In this document: positions 1-6,255 of the stretch, one piece after another
Layout: each line of letters begins with the position of its first letter
How positions within the stretch are numbered: the first letter of the stretch is position 1
From: Chitinophagaceae bacterium
Lineage (GTDB): Bacteria > Bacteroidota > Bacteroidia > Chitinophagales > Chitinophagaceae
Length of the DNA: 11,246 bases
Reading direction: 5' to 3'
Assembly: GCA_947463105.1 (NCBI GenBank)
Contig: CANHSD010000083.1
Coordinates: forward strand, 1 to 11,246
Notes under the pieces: generated by a model
Database searches by the model: none
The model's input: only the letters and a program-made list of their open reading frames with translations
What the model was told of the DNA's origin: nothing
Program-made: the position numbers and the translations under genes

Positions 1-41
1 GAAATGGACAAACGGGCCTTGTTCATAATTAATATTTTTGG

Positions 42-74
42 TTTGTGAACTTATGCTTTATTTTATGATTTTTG
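42..74 (+). promoter_or_regulatory. Possible Bacteroidota-type promoter of the dCMP deaminase gene
   Basis: TTTG at 42-45 could be the -33 element. GATTTTTG at 67-74 matches the TAnnTTTG -7 consensus in five of six fixed positions, and the spacer is 21 bases, within the range described for Bacteroidota. The leader to the GTG at 114 would be about 30 bases. The region is very AT-rich, so chance matches are likely and the call is weak. Confidence 0.3.
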
Positions 75-113
75 AAAAATATCAAGGCTTCTTAACAATA
101 ACATATCGAACAA

Positions 114-611
114 GTGAAAAAACGGTCCAATTATATTTCCTGGGATGAATATTTTATGGGTGTTGCCTTGCTGTCTGCTCAGCGGAGCAAGGATCCTAAC
201 ACGCAGGTAGGCGCCTGCATCGTCAACGACAAGAACAAGATTGTAGGTGCCGGTTACAACGGGCTTCCAATAGGCTGCCATGATGACGAATTTTCCTGGA
301 GCAAAGAAGGAGAATTCCTAAATACCAAGTATCCTTTTGTTTGCCACGCCGAACTCAATGCCATTCTCAACAATATTGGCATGGACCTCAAGGGTTGTAC
401 CATTTACACGGCTTTGTTTCCCTGCAATGAATGCACCAAGGCCATTATCCAGTCAGGTATTTCCACAGTAGTGTATTTGTCTGACAAGTATGAGCAATCA
501 GACGCGGCCAGGGCCTCCAAACTGATGCTGGACAAAGCTGGTATTGCTTACCGAAAAGTGGTGGCATCGGTTGACCGGATTGTGCTCTCCTTTGATGAGA
601 AAGATGTTTAA
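114..611 (+). CDS. Deoxycytidylate (dCMP) deaminase
   Basis: Zinc-dependent cytosolic enzyme that deaminates dCMP to dUMP, feeding thymidylate synthesis. The 165-residue product has the whole deaminase signature. CHAE at residues 77-80 supplies zinc ligand H78 and proton shuttle E80, and PCNEC at 103-107 supplies zinc ligands C104 and C107. The stretch GYNGLPIGC (47-55) upstream of the HAE motif is typical of dCMP deaminases (B. subtilis ComEB, eukaryotic DCTD) and separates them from cytidine and tRNA-adenosine deaminases. Length is normal for the family. The start is GTG at 114: an in-frame TAA lies at 99-101, and the first ATG (residue 15) would remove the conserved N-terminal WDEYFM helix. 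No Shine-Dalgarno sequence is visible. The gene converges with the serine hydrolase gene 8 bases downstream, with no room for a terminator between them. Allosteric control by dCTP/dTTP is common in the family but cannot be read here. Confidence 0.93.
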   Translation: MKKRSNYISWDEYFMGVALLSAQRSKDPNTQVGACIVNDKNKIVGAGYNGLPIGCHDDEFSWSKEGEFLNTKYPFVCHAELNAILNNIGMDLKGCTIYTALFPCNECTKAIIQSGISTVVYLSDKYEQSDAARASKLMLDKAGIAYRKVVASVDRIVLSFDEKDV

Positions 612-619
612 CCCATGGG

Positions 620-1927
620 CTAATTATCTGCCATCTTGATGGTAGGTCTTTTGTCTTGAGGGTCGCGTTTTTCGTATTCCATGCCTTTCATTTTCAACGG
701 TGGCTGCAGCGCCCGGGGTCTTTGGAGTTCATATTGGTATACTGCTTTGCCCAATTCCCTGAAAAAAGGGAAGCCCATGCTTTCTTCATCATATTTTGAG
801 TCGTTGATGATGCCATCGCTGTTTACGTAAACGGTGGCGGACAGCATATAGTCAATATTGTTTTTGCTATCCATCACGTAAGAGACATCCGTCAAAAAGC
901 CATAGGCCCAACCCACTTTGTTGAAGACCCTGATATGTGGGGGTATTGTATGGGTTGAATCCTGGAAAAAGAACTTCACATAGCTGTTGTAAAATATGGT
1001 TGAGTCGTAATTGGGGTATGGGGTTTCAGCCGGATATTGAGACATGTACTGGAGCATAAAAAGCCTGTCAGCTTCGGTAATATTAAACCGTTGATGTTTT
1101 GGTACTGATGTTGGGTAAATCATCGCCTGAAGCATTTGCCGCATGTCATCCAATGAAATATTGTTGTGCCTGGTGAAATCAAAAGGCCCATTAACAAGTT
1201 CATCGTTCCTGTTGATGTGTTTATCACCAATCAGGATGGGTGATGGGAAACGGAAGCTGTCTTTGTTGAACGCAGGTTGTTGGTGATAGACCAATTTTCC
1301 TGCTGCATCAAAAAACCGTATGCCATTGGTATGCCTGTTTTGGTCTTCGGTATATCCCATGAACTGCCTTGTGATTCTTGAAGATGTATAGCCTTTCTCC
1401 ATCAGTTTTCGGTTTGCGGTTTCCTGTCCTACAAACTGGTACATCCTGTTGTACGGATCATTTTCGCTGATCAGCATGGCCCTTCTGATGAACTGTGCAA
1501 TCGAGGGCTTGAAGTTTTTGGCGGATGAATCGGTTGTCATGGCCACCTGTTTTTCATGGCTGCTGTCAAAGGCCATGGTAGTGAATTTATCCAAACCAGG
1601 TATTTTCAATTCGTTTAACTTTTCAAGGGAAAGAAATGCCAAAGGCATCTTGACCATAGACGCAGGGTTGAAATAGAGGTTGCTGTCTGCATTGAACCGA
1701 TGGTGGGTGAAGCGGGGAGTTCCTTTCTCATTTCTGTCAATTTGTGTGTAGATGACCTGACAGCGGTAGTTGTTGGGATTTGCAATGATTTTTTTTGCCT
1801 GTTCATGTTGGATATTGGCCAAAATTTGTTCAATTGTTGAATCATGCTGTTGTGCATTCGCTGAAATTGACATCATCAGGATTGCACAAAAAATGCCTGT
1901 TTGTAGATTTTGTAAAGGCGTATTCAT
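620..1927 (-). CDS. Secreted serine hydrolase, class A beta-lactamase/PBP-like fold
   Basis: A 435-residue protein with a Sec signal peptide (hydrophobic residues about 11-22, likely cleavage ANA|QQ after residue 25), so it acts in the periplasm or outside. The three active-site motifs of the serine beta-lactamase/penicillin-binding superfamily are recognisable. SMVK at 90-93 is the SxxK motif with nucleophile S90 and K93. SEN at 154-156 replaces SDN. KVG at 337-339 replaces KTG and is followed by an aromatic-rich strand. SxxK to SxN is 64 residues, as in class A enzymes, but SxN to KxG is 183 residues instead of about 104, so roughly 80 extra residues sit there. I see no convincing omega-loop ExxLN motif. 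The protein therefore fits the broad Beta-lactamase2 (PF13354) group of uncharacterised Bacteroidota hydrolases better than a resistance enzyme; substrate unknown. It is transcribed alone, converges with the dCMP deaminase gene, and is divergent from the barrel gene. The ATG at 1927 is chosen because it gives the intact signal peptide. Confidence 0.8.
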   Translation of the reverse strand: MNTPLQNLQTGIFCAILMMSISANAQQHDSTIEQILANIQHEQAKKIIANPNNYRCQVIYTQIDRNEKGTPRFTHHRFNADSNLYFNPASMVKMPLAFLSLEKLNELKIPGLDKFTTMAFDSSHEKQVAMTTDSSAKNFKPSIAQFIRRAMLISENDPYNRMYQFVGQETANRKLMEKGYTSSRITRQFMGYTEDQNRHTNGIRFFDAAGKLVYHQQPAFNKDSFRFPSPILIGDKHINRNDELVNGPFDFTRHNNISLDDMRQMLQAMIYPTSVPKHQRFNITEADRLFMLQYMSQYPAETPYPNYDSTIFYNSYVKFFFQDSTHTIPPHIRVFNKVGWAYGFLTDVSYVMDSKNNIDYMLSATVYVNSDGIINDSKYDEESMGFPFFRELGKAVYQYELQRPRALQPPLKMKGMEYEKRDPQDKRPTIKMADN

Positions 1928-1968
1928 TTTTTCAATTTATGTTTACATTCAAATCAAATCGGTTTTCT

Positions 1969-2844
1969 ATGACAAGAATCATCATCTGTCTGCTTTTGTC
2001 ATTCTCATTCCTTTCAATCACTGTTGCACAAGATAAAGAACAAAAATCGAGGCCTGATTCAGGACTTGTTGTTTTGTCAACCAACTCCGGTGATGAATTT
2101 GTCGGAACCATTGTTTCAGAGGATGCCAGAGAGGTGTCGATCCGTTTGCAAAACGGAAAGATGCTCATCATTCCCGCTTACACCGTCAAATCAATCAGAA
2201 AACTTTCTGGCTCCACCCTTATCAAAGGTAAGCCTGTGTTCGCCAACCCACATCCTTCCCGATATTTTTATACCCCCTCTGCCATCCCCATGGACAAGGG
2301 GGAAATCTATATCCAAACCCTCTATGCCGTGGCCTACCAGGTGCAGTTTGGGGTAACCGAGAACTTCTCCATAGGCGCCACCACTACCATTGTGGGTACA
2401 CCATTGGCCCTCACGGCCAAGTATTCCATCAAGATTGATGAGAAAAATACCCTGGCCTTTGGTGGCCTGGCCGGCATCGTTGGTTGGGGAACACAGACCA
2501 ACCTTGGGATAGGATTTGGAGCCTTTACCCATGGCACAAAAGAGTCCAATGTAACCTTTGCAGGAGGATATGCATGGATCAACGAAAAGAACAATGGTGG
2601 AGGAAATTCAGCAGTGATGAGCCTTTCAGGCAACCAGCGGCTTTCCAGAAACCTCAGCCTCATGGGTGAACTATGGTACCTGCCTGAGGCTGGTTTGTTT
2701 TTTGGTGGACCCTGTTTGCGGATATTCAATAACAACAGAAGAAAATCATCCTTCGATTTGGGGATATGGGGCATTGGTGCATCCGGTACAGGAGGAACAC
2801 CCATTATTCCGGTTGTTGGCTATACGTATAAGTTTGAAAAATAA
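1969..2844 (+). CDS. Predicted outer-membrane beta-barrel protein with N-terminal small beta domain
   Basis: A 291-residue exported protein of a Bacteroidota-specific family without known function. The signal peptide is residues 1-20 (MTRIII then a leucine/serine-rich core, cleavage TVA|QD). Residues about 37-79 form a compact beta-rich module resembling SH3/Sm-like folds, with GDEFVGTIVSED, then RLQNGKMLIIP, then VKSIRKL. A conserved NPHPSRYFYTPSA segment follows (93-105). From about 110 to the end, alternating glycine- and aromatic-rich strands such as YQVQFGVTENFSIGATTT look like an 8-10 strand barrel, and the C-terminal strand ends VGYTYKFEK as in outer-membrane proteins. The reading frame stays open upstream to 1795, but an earlier start would overlap the divergent hydrolase gene and bury the signal peptide. 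ATG 1939 is the only serious alternative. A TTG (1882-1884)-N19-TAGATTTTG (1904-1912) pair inside the neighbouring gene might be its promoter. The fbp gene starts 12 bases after its stop, suggesting co-transcription. Function unknown. Confidence 0.7.
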   Translation: MTRIIICLLLSFSFLSITVAQDKEQKSRPDSGLVVLSTNSGDEFVGTIVSEDAREVSIRLQNGKMLIIPAYTVKSIRKLSGSTLIKGKPVFANPHPSRYFYTPSAIPMDKGEIYIQTLYAVAYQVQFGVTENFSIGATTTIVGTPLALTAKYSIKIDEKNTLAFGGLAGIVGWGTQTNLGIGFGAFTHGTKESNVTFAGGYAWINEKNNGGGNSAVMSLSGNQRLSRNLSLMGELWYLPEAGLFFGGPCLRIFNNNRRKSSFDLGIWGIGASGTGGTPIIPVVGYTYKFEK

Positions 2845-2856
2845 AACACCGCATAA

Positions 2857-3855
2857 ATGGAATCATCCCGCATTGCCATTTCAATTGGCGTCACTTTGGA
2901 TCGATTCATCCGCAGCAACGAGAAACAATATCCTCAGTCTGTTGGTGAGTTTTCACAATTGTTGAGGGACATCGCCCTTGCATCAAAAGTGGTCAACAGG
3001 GAGATCAACAAGGCGGGCCTGATTGACATCATGGGGGCTGTGGGCAATCAAAATGCCGCAGGGGACGAGCAGCAAAAACTAGATGTATTGGCTGATATTC
3101 GTTTCACAAGGGCTCTTTCAAAAGGTGGTGCAGCCTGTGCAATCATTTCAGAGGAAGAAGAAGGTATTGTCCAGCTCAATCCAGATGCAAAATACATTGT
3201 TGCAATTGACCCTCTGGATGGTTCAAGTAACATTGATGTCAATGTTTCCATAGGCACAATATTTTCTGTTTATAGAAGGAAATCAGCTGTTGGAACTGCC
3301 ATCAACCTTGAAGATTGTTTGCAGCCAGGTTCAGCACAGGTTGCCGCTGGTTATGTTTTATACGGATCTTCTACCATGTTGGTCTATACCACCGGGCAGG
3401 GTCTAAACGGCTTTACGTATGAGGCAACATTGGGGGAGTACGTTTTGTCTCACCCTGATATCCACATCAAGCCAGATGCCAACACCTATTCCATCAACGA
3501 AGGCATTTCAAAATCATTTGTACAGCCCGGCATTCATGTCTACCTGAACCATTGCAAGGAGCATCATTATGCTGCCCGTTATATTGGCTCTTTGGTGGCA
3601 GACATTCACCGCAATTTGTTGAAAGGGGGAATCTACCTCTATCCCGCCACCATCCATCATCCTCAGGGAAAGCTCAGGTTGATGTTTGAGGCCAACAGCC
3701 TAGCTTTTGTTGTTGAGCAGGCGGGCGGGAAGGCTACAGATGGCGAAAAAAGAATTCTTGATATTGAACCAACCCAAATACACGAGAAAACGCCTCTTTT
3801 CATCGGCTCTCTTCAAATGGTGGAAGCGCTGGAGAATGCGTTAGTGGGAAACTGA
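2857..3855 (+). CDS. fbp: Class 1 fructose-1,6-bisphosphatase
   Basis: Cytosolic gluconeogenic enzyme that hydrolyses fructose 1,6-bisphosphate to fructose 6-phosphate and phosphate with Mg2+. The 332-residue length is standard for class 1 enzymes. Metal-binding and catalytic motifs are intact: SEEEE at 98-102 (E99 region) and the diagnostic DPLDGSSNID at 118-127 with D118 and D121. Substrate-contact segments follow, including YVLYGSSTMLVYTTG (166-180), the NEG near 214-216, RYIGSLVADIHRNLLKGG (241-258) and LRLMFEAN with E278 (273-280). The final AFVVEQAGGKATDG is also typical. The gene begins 12 bases after the barrel-protein gene and probably shares its transcript; there is no Shine-Dalgarno sequence before the ATG. 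A 198-base spacer follows. Whether AMP inhibits this enzyme, as in many class 1 relatives, cannot be judged from the sequence. Confidence 0.96.
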   Translation: MESSRIAISIGVTLDRFIRSNEKQYPQSVGEFSQLLRDIALASKVVNREINKAGLIDIMGAVGNQNAAGDEQQKLDVLADIRFTRALSKGGAACAIISEEEEGIVQLNPDAKYIVAIDPLDGSSNIDVNVSIGTIFSVYRRKSAVGTAINLEDCLQPGSAQVAAGYVLYGSSTMLVYTTGQGLNGFTYEATLGEYVLSHPDIHIKPDANTYSINEGISKSFVQPGIHVYLNHCKEHHYAARYIGSLVADIHRNLLKGGIYLYPATIHHPQGKLRLMFEANSLAFVVEQAGGKATDGEKRILDIEPTQIHEKTPLFIGSLQMVEALENALVGN

Positions 3856-3905
3856 GCTATTCCTGGAATAAAACATTGAAAATCGCTTTTGGCTGATGGT
3901 TTAAA

Positions 3906-3969
3906 TATTTTGACAAATCTCAAGAATTGCAGCAGTGGAACAAGTCATAGTTTCCTAAATGTCAAAATA
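3906..3969. repeat. 10-bp perfect inverted repeat upstream of the desaturase gene
   Basis: TATTTTGACA at 3906-3915 is the exact reverse complement of TGTCAAAATA at 3960-3969, with 44 bases between the arms. It lies in the 198-base gap between fbp and the desaturase gene, 85 bases before the latter's ATG. It could be a pair of operator half-sites or the base of a folded leader. The AT-rich context means chance is not excluded. I found no convincing -33/-7 promoter pair or terminator elsewhere in this gap. Confidence 0.35.
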
Positions 3970-4053
3970 AAAAGATATTTTCACCGCAGCATATCGTTGA
4001 CCGGATTTTCGTGATTCCCTAAAAATTGCCTACAATCCCTAATCTCCATCACC

Positions 4054-5028
4054 ATGAAGTCTAGCAGGATTGAAGTAATGCAGTTTTTGGCGCAGCAAAT
4101 CGACAGGGAGATTGATGAATACCTGAAGGATATCGATACGAACTGGCAGCCCTCAGATTTTTTACCTGAAAGCAACCATCCTGATTTTGTAAAGGAAATC
4201 AAGGAAATCCAGGAACAATGCAAGGAACTCCCTTACGATTATATGGCTGTTTTGGTGGGCGATATCATTACAGAAGAAGCCTTGCCCACCTATGAAAGTT
4301 GGTTGATTGATATTGAAGGCATCAGCAAAGCAGAACCCCAGGGCTGGAGCAAATGGATCAGAAGATGGACGGCAGAAGAGAACCGCCATGGCGACCTTCT
4401 GAACAAGTACATTTACCTCTCAGGGCGGGTGAACATGCAACAAATGGAAATCACCACGCAGCACCTGATTGCGGATGGGATGGAGATTGGTACGGCACGG
4501 GATCCTTACCGTAATTTTGTGTATACCTCTTTTCAGGAACTGGCCACCAATATTTCTCACAGGAGAACAGCCACCATCGCCAAACAGCACGACAATGTAC
4601 AGCTATCCAAAATTTGTGGCGTGATTGCTGCAGATGAATTGCGTCATGCCAAGGCATACAAAAGTTTTGTGGCCAAGATATTTGAATTGGATCCCAGTCA
4701 GATGATGCTGGCTTTTGAAGACATGATGAGAAAGAAAATTGTCATGCCTGCACATTTCATGCGTCAACAGGGGGAGAAGATTGGACAGAGCTGGACCCAT
4801 TTCAGTGATGCCGCCCAGCGCCTGGGAGTATACACCAGCATGGACTATGCAAATATCCTGGATTCCCTGATCAAGGAGTGGAATATCGGTAACATCTGTA
4901 AACTCACTGATGTTGCAGAAAAGGGAAGAGATTACCTGATGACCCTGCCGGACAGATTCAAAAAAATATCAGAGCGCGTTTCCATCAAAGCGCCGTTGGA
5001 TTACAAGTTCAACTGGATTTATTCATAA
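4054..5028 (+). CDS. Soluble acyl-ACP desaturase, plant stearoyl-ACP Delta9 desaturase type
   Basis: Non-haem di-iron enzyme (FA_desaturase_2, PF03405) that introduces a cis double bond into acyl chains on acyl carrier protein, using O2 and electrons from a ferredoxin or similar donor. The 324-residue product matches the mature plant enzyme end to end. All di-iron ligands are in register: E74/E75 in ITEEALPTY (72-80), E109 and H112 in WTAEENRHGDLLNKY (105-119), E162 in TSFQELAT (158-165), and E195 and H198 in ADELRHAKAY (193-202). The later MMRKKIVMPAH (224-234) is also family-typical. There are no transmembrane segments, so it is cytosolic, unlike the membrane desaturases common in bacteria. 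It sits 198 bases after fbp and 60 bases before the methyltransferase gene. Chain-length and position specificity cannot be read. No ferredoxin or reductase gene is adjacent. Confidence 0.92.
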   Translation: MKSSRIEVMQFLAQQIDREIDEYLKDIDTNWQPSDFLPESNHPDFVKEIKEIQEQCKELPYDYMAVLVGDIITEEALPTYESWLIDIEGISKAEPQGWSKWIRRWTAEENRHGDLLNKYIYLSGRVNMQQMEITTQHLIADGMEIGTARDPYRNFVYTSFQELATNISHRRTATIAKQHDNVQLSKICGVIAADELRHAKAYKSFVAKIFELDPSQMMLAFEDMMRKKIVMPAHFMRQQGEKIGQSWTHFSDAAQRLGVYTSMDYANILDSLIKEWNIGNICKLTDVAEKGRDYLMTLPDRFKKISERVSIKAPLDYKFNWIYS

Positions 5029-5053
5029 TGAACTTGTCTTCAGCAAATAAATC

Positions 5054-5076
5054 AAGCCGATTTTCAAGATTGGCTT
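5054..5076 (+). terminator. Weak hairpin after the desaturase gene
   Basis: AAGCCGAT (5054-5061) pairs with ATTGGCTT (5069-5076), an 8-bp stem with one G-U pair and a 7-base loop, 25 bases after the desaturase stop. No run of T follows, so it would be a poor intrinsic terminator. Its last base touches the -7-like element of the next gene. It may simply be chance. Confidence 0.2.
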
Positions 5077-5083
5077 AAGTTTG
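5076..5083 (+). promoter_or_regulatory. Bacteroidota -7 element before the methyltransferase gene
   Basis: TAAGTTTG matches TAnnTTTG exactly and ends 5 bases before the ATG at 5089. If it works, transcription would start at or within a few bases of the start codon, giving an almost leaderless mRNA. No TTG or TTTG lies 17-23 bases upstream, so the -33 half is missing or degenerate. A motif with six fixed bases is expected a few times by chance in this window; its place just before a gene start is what favours it. Confidence 0.4.
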
Positions 5084-5088
5084 CCGCC

Positions 5089-6255
5089 ATGCACGTATTT
5101 ACCTACAGACGAAAAATCATCATTACCTGCCATAAATGGCTGGCCCCCTCACTGGAAAAAGAAGTCATCGCACTCGGATTTAGCCCTGAAAGGGTTTTTC
5201 AAACGGGAGTGGAGCTTATGGGCACCATGCAGGATTGTATTCGGTTAAACCTCCACCTTCGTTGTGCAAGCCAGGTCATGTATTCGCTCAAATCCTTCCT
5301 CTGCGAAGATCCTGACGAACTCCACCAAAACCTGGTGACCCTGCACTGGGAAAAGCTCATCCCCCCCAACGGCTACTTCTCTGTCACCAGCAATGTATTT
5401 CATCCCAGCATCTCTACGAATCTTTTTGCGAACCTGAGGGTGAAGGATGCCATTGTTGACCGGATGCGCGATACCATCAGGCGTCGCCCCACCACCGGTT
5501 CCGATTTGTTGGGGGCTGTTATTTATCTCTATTGGAAAAACGATCAGGCAGAAATATTCATCGATACCTCAGGCGAAACCCTTGCCAAGCATGGCTATAG
5601 AAAGTTACCCGGTCAGGCACCCATGCTGGAGGCCCTTGCTGCCGGAACTATTCTTTCCACCAAATGGGACCATGCCACACCCTTCATCAATCCGATGTGT
5701 GGCTCAGGAACACTGGCCATTGAAGCTGCCCTAATGGCCACCAAAAGAGCCCCTGGGCTGTTGCGCAACAATTATGCCTTCATGCATATTTTGGGCTATG
5801 AGACGGAAATGTATACCAGTGAAAGGATCAAGCTGGATGAGCAGGTTGTTGAGTTGCCCGGCATGAACATCATCGCCTCCGACATGAGTGAGCGGGCGAT
5901 TGAGATTGCCCGAATCAATGCTGCTGCTGCGGGGGTAGACCACCTGATTGATTTTGAGGTCTGTGATTTTGAAGACACTACGGTTCCGGAAGGAGAGGGT
6001 GTTGTGATGTTCAACCCCGAATATGGAGAGCGTTTGGGAGATGAGGTTGAGCTGAATGCCACGTATGCCAGGATCGGTGATTTTCTGAAGCAGCGGTGCA
6101 AAGGAAAAACAGGATATGTTTTTACGGGTAATCTTGATCTTGCAAAGGCCATTCGCTTGAAAACAAGCAGGCGCATAGAGTTCTTCAATGCCACCATTGA
6201 TTGCAGGTTGCTGGAATTTGAATTGTATGCCGGCACAAAAAGAACCGACAAATGA
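5089..6255 (+). CDS. THUMP-domain class I SAM-dependent rRNA methyltransferase (RlmL N-terminal-half type)
   Basis: Predicted cytosolic N2-guanine methyltransferase acting on rRNA, related to the N-terminal half of E. coli RlmL/YcbY (23S m2G2445). Of 388 residues, about 1-60 form a ferredoxin-like lead, 60-160 a THUMP RNA-binding domain, and 165-385 a Rossmann methyltransferase domain (UPF0020, PF01170). Family marks are KHGYRKLPGQAPMLEALAAG (167-186), the SAM-binding NPMCGSGTLAIEAAL (201-215), the acidic IIASDMSERAIEIARINA (261-278), and the catalytic motif NPEYGER (309-315). The last reads NPEY where RlmL has NPPY; I believe this variant is common in Bacteroidota homologues. There is no C-terminal second methyltransferase of the RlmK type, so this is a single-function protein. 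Its stop overlaps the start of the nucleosidase gene by four bases (ATGA), which suggests translational coupling. The target base is inferred from family only. Confidence 0.85.
   Translation: MHVFTYRRKIIITCHKWLAPSLEKEVIALGFSPERVFQTGVELMGTMQDCIRLNLHLRCASQVMYSLKSFLCEDPDELHQNLVTLHWEKLIPPNGYFSVTSNVFHPSISTNLFANLRVKDAIVDRMRDTIRRRPTTGSDLLGAVIYLYWKNDQAEIFIDTSGETLAKHGYRKLPGQAPMLEALAAGTILSTKWDHATPFINPMCGSGTLAIEAALMATKRAPGLLRNNYAFMHILGYETEMYTSERIKLDEQVVELPGMNIIASDMSERAIEIARINAAAAGVDHLIDFEVCDFEDTTVPEGEGVVMFNPEYGERLGDEVELNATYARIGDFLKQRCKGKTGYVFTGNLDLAKAIRLKTSRRIEFFNATIDCRLLEFELYAGTKRTDK

Noticed and set aside
1..48. Possible end of an upstream plus-strand gene, or start of a minus-strand gene at 26 (Met-Asn-Lys-Ala-Arg-Leu-Ser-Ile)
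   Set aside because: All three plus frames stop by 48 and fewer than nine codons of the minus frame are visible, with no promoter-like CAAAnnTA downstream; neither reading can be supported.
1795..1968. Upstream extension of the barrel-protein reading frame
   Set aside because: It overlaps the divergent hydrolase gene and hides the signal peptide that begins at 1969.
2334..2804. 156-codon minus-strand open frame inside the barrel gene
   Set aside because: Proline-rich translation without domain features, wholly antisense to a well-supported gene; a frame shadow.
3858..3870. TATTCCTGGAATA palindrome just after the fbp stop, as a terminator
   Set aside because: The stem can be only 5 bp with a 3-base loop and no T run follows; too weak to call.
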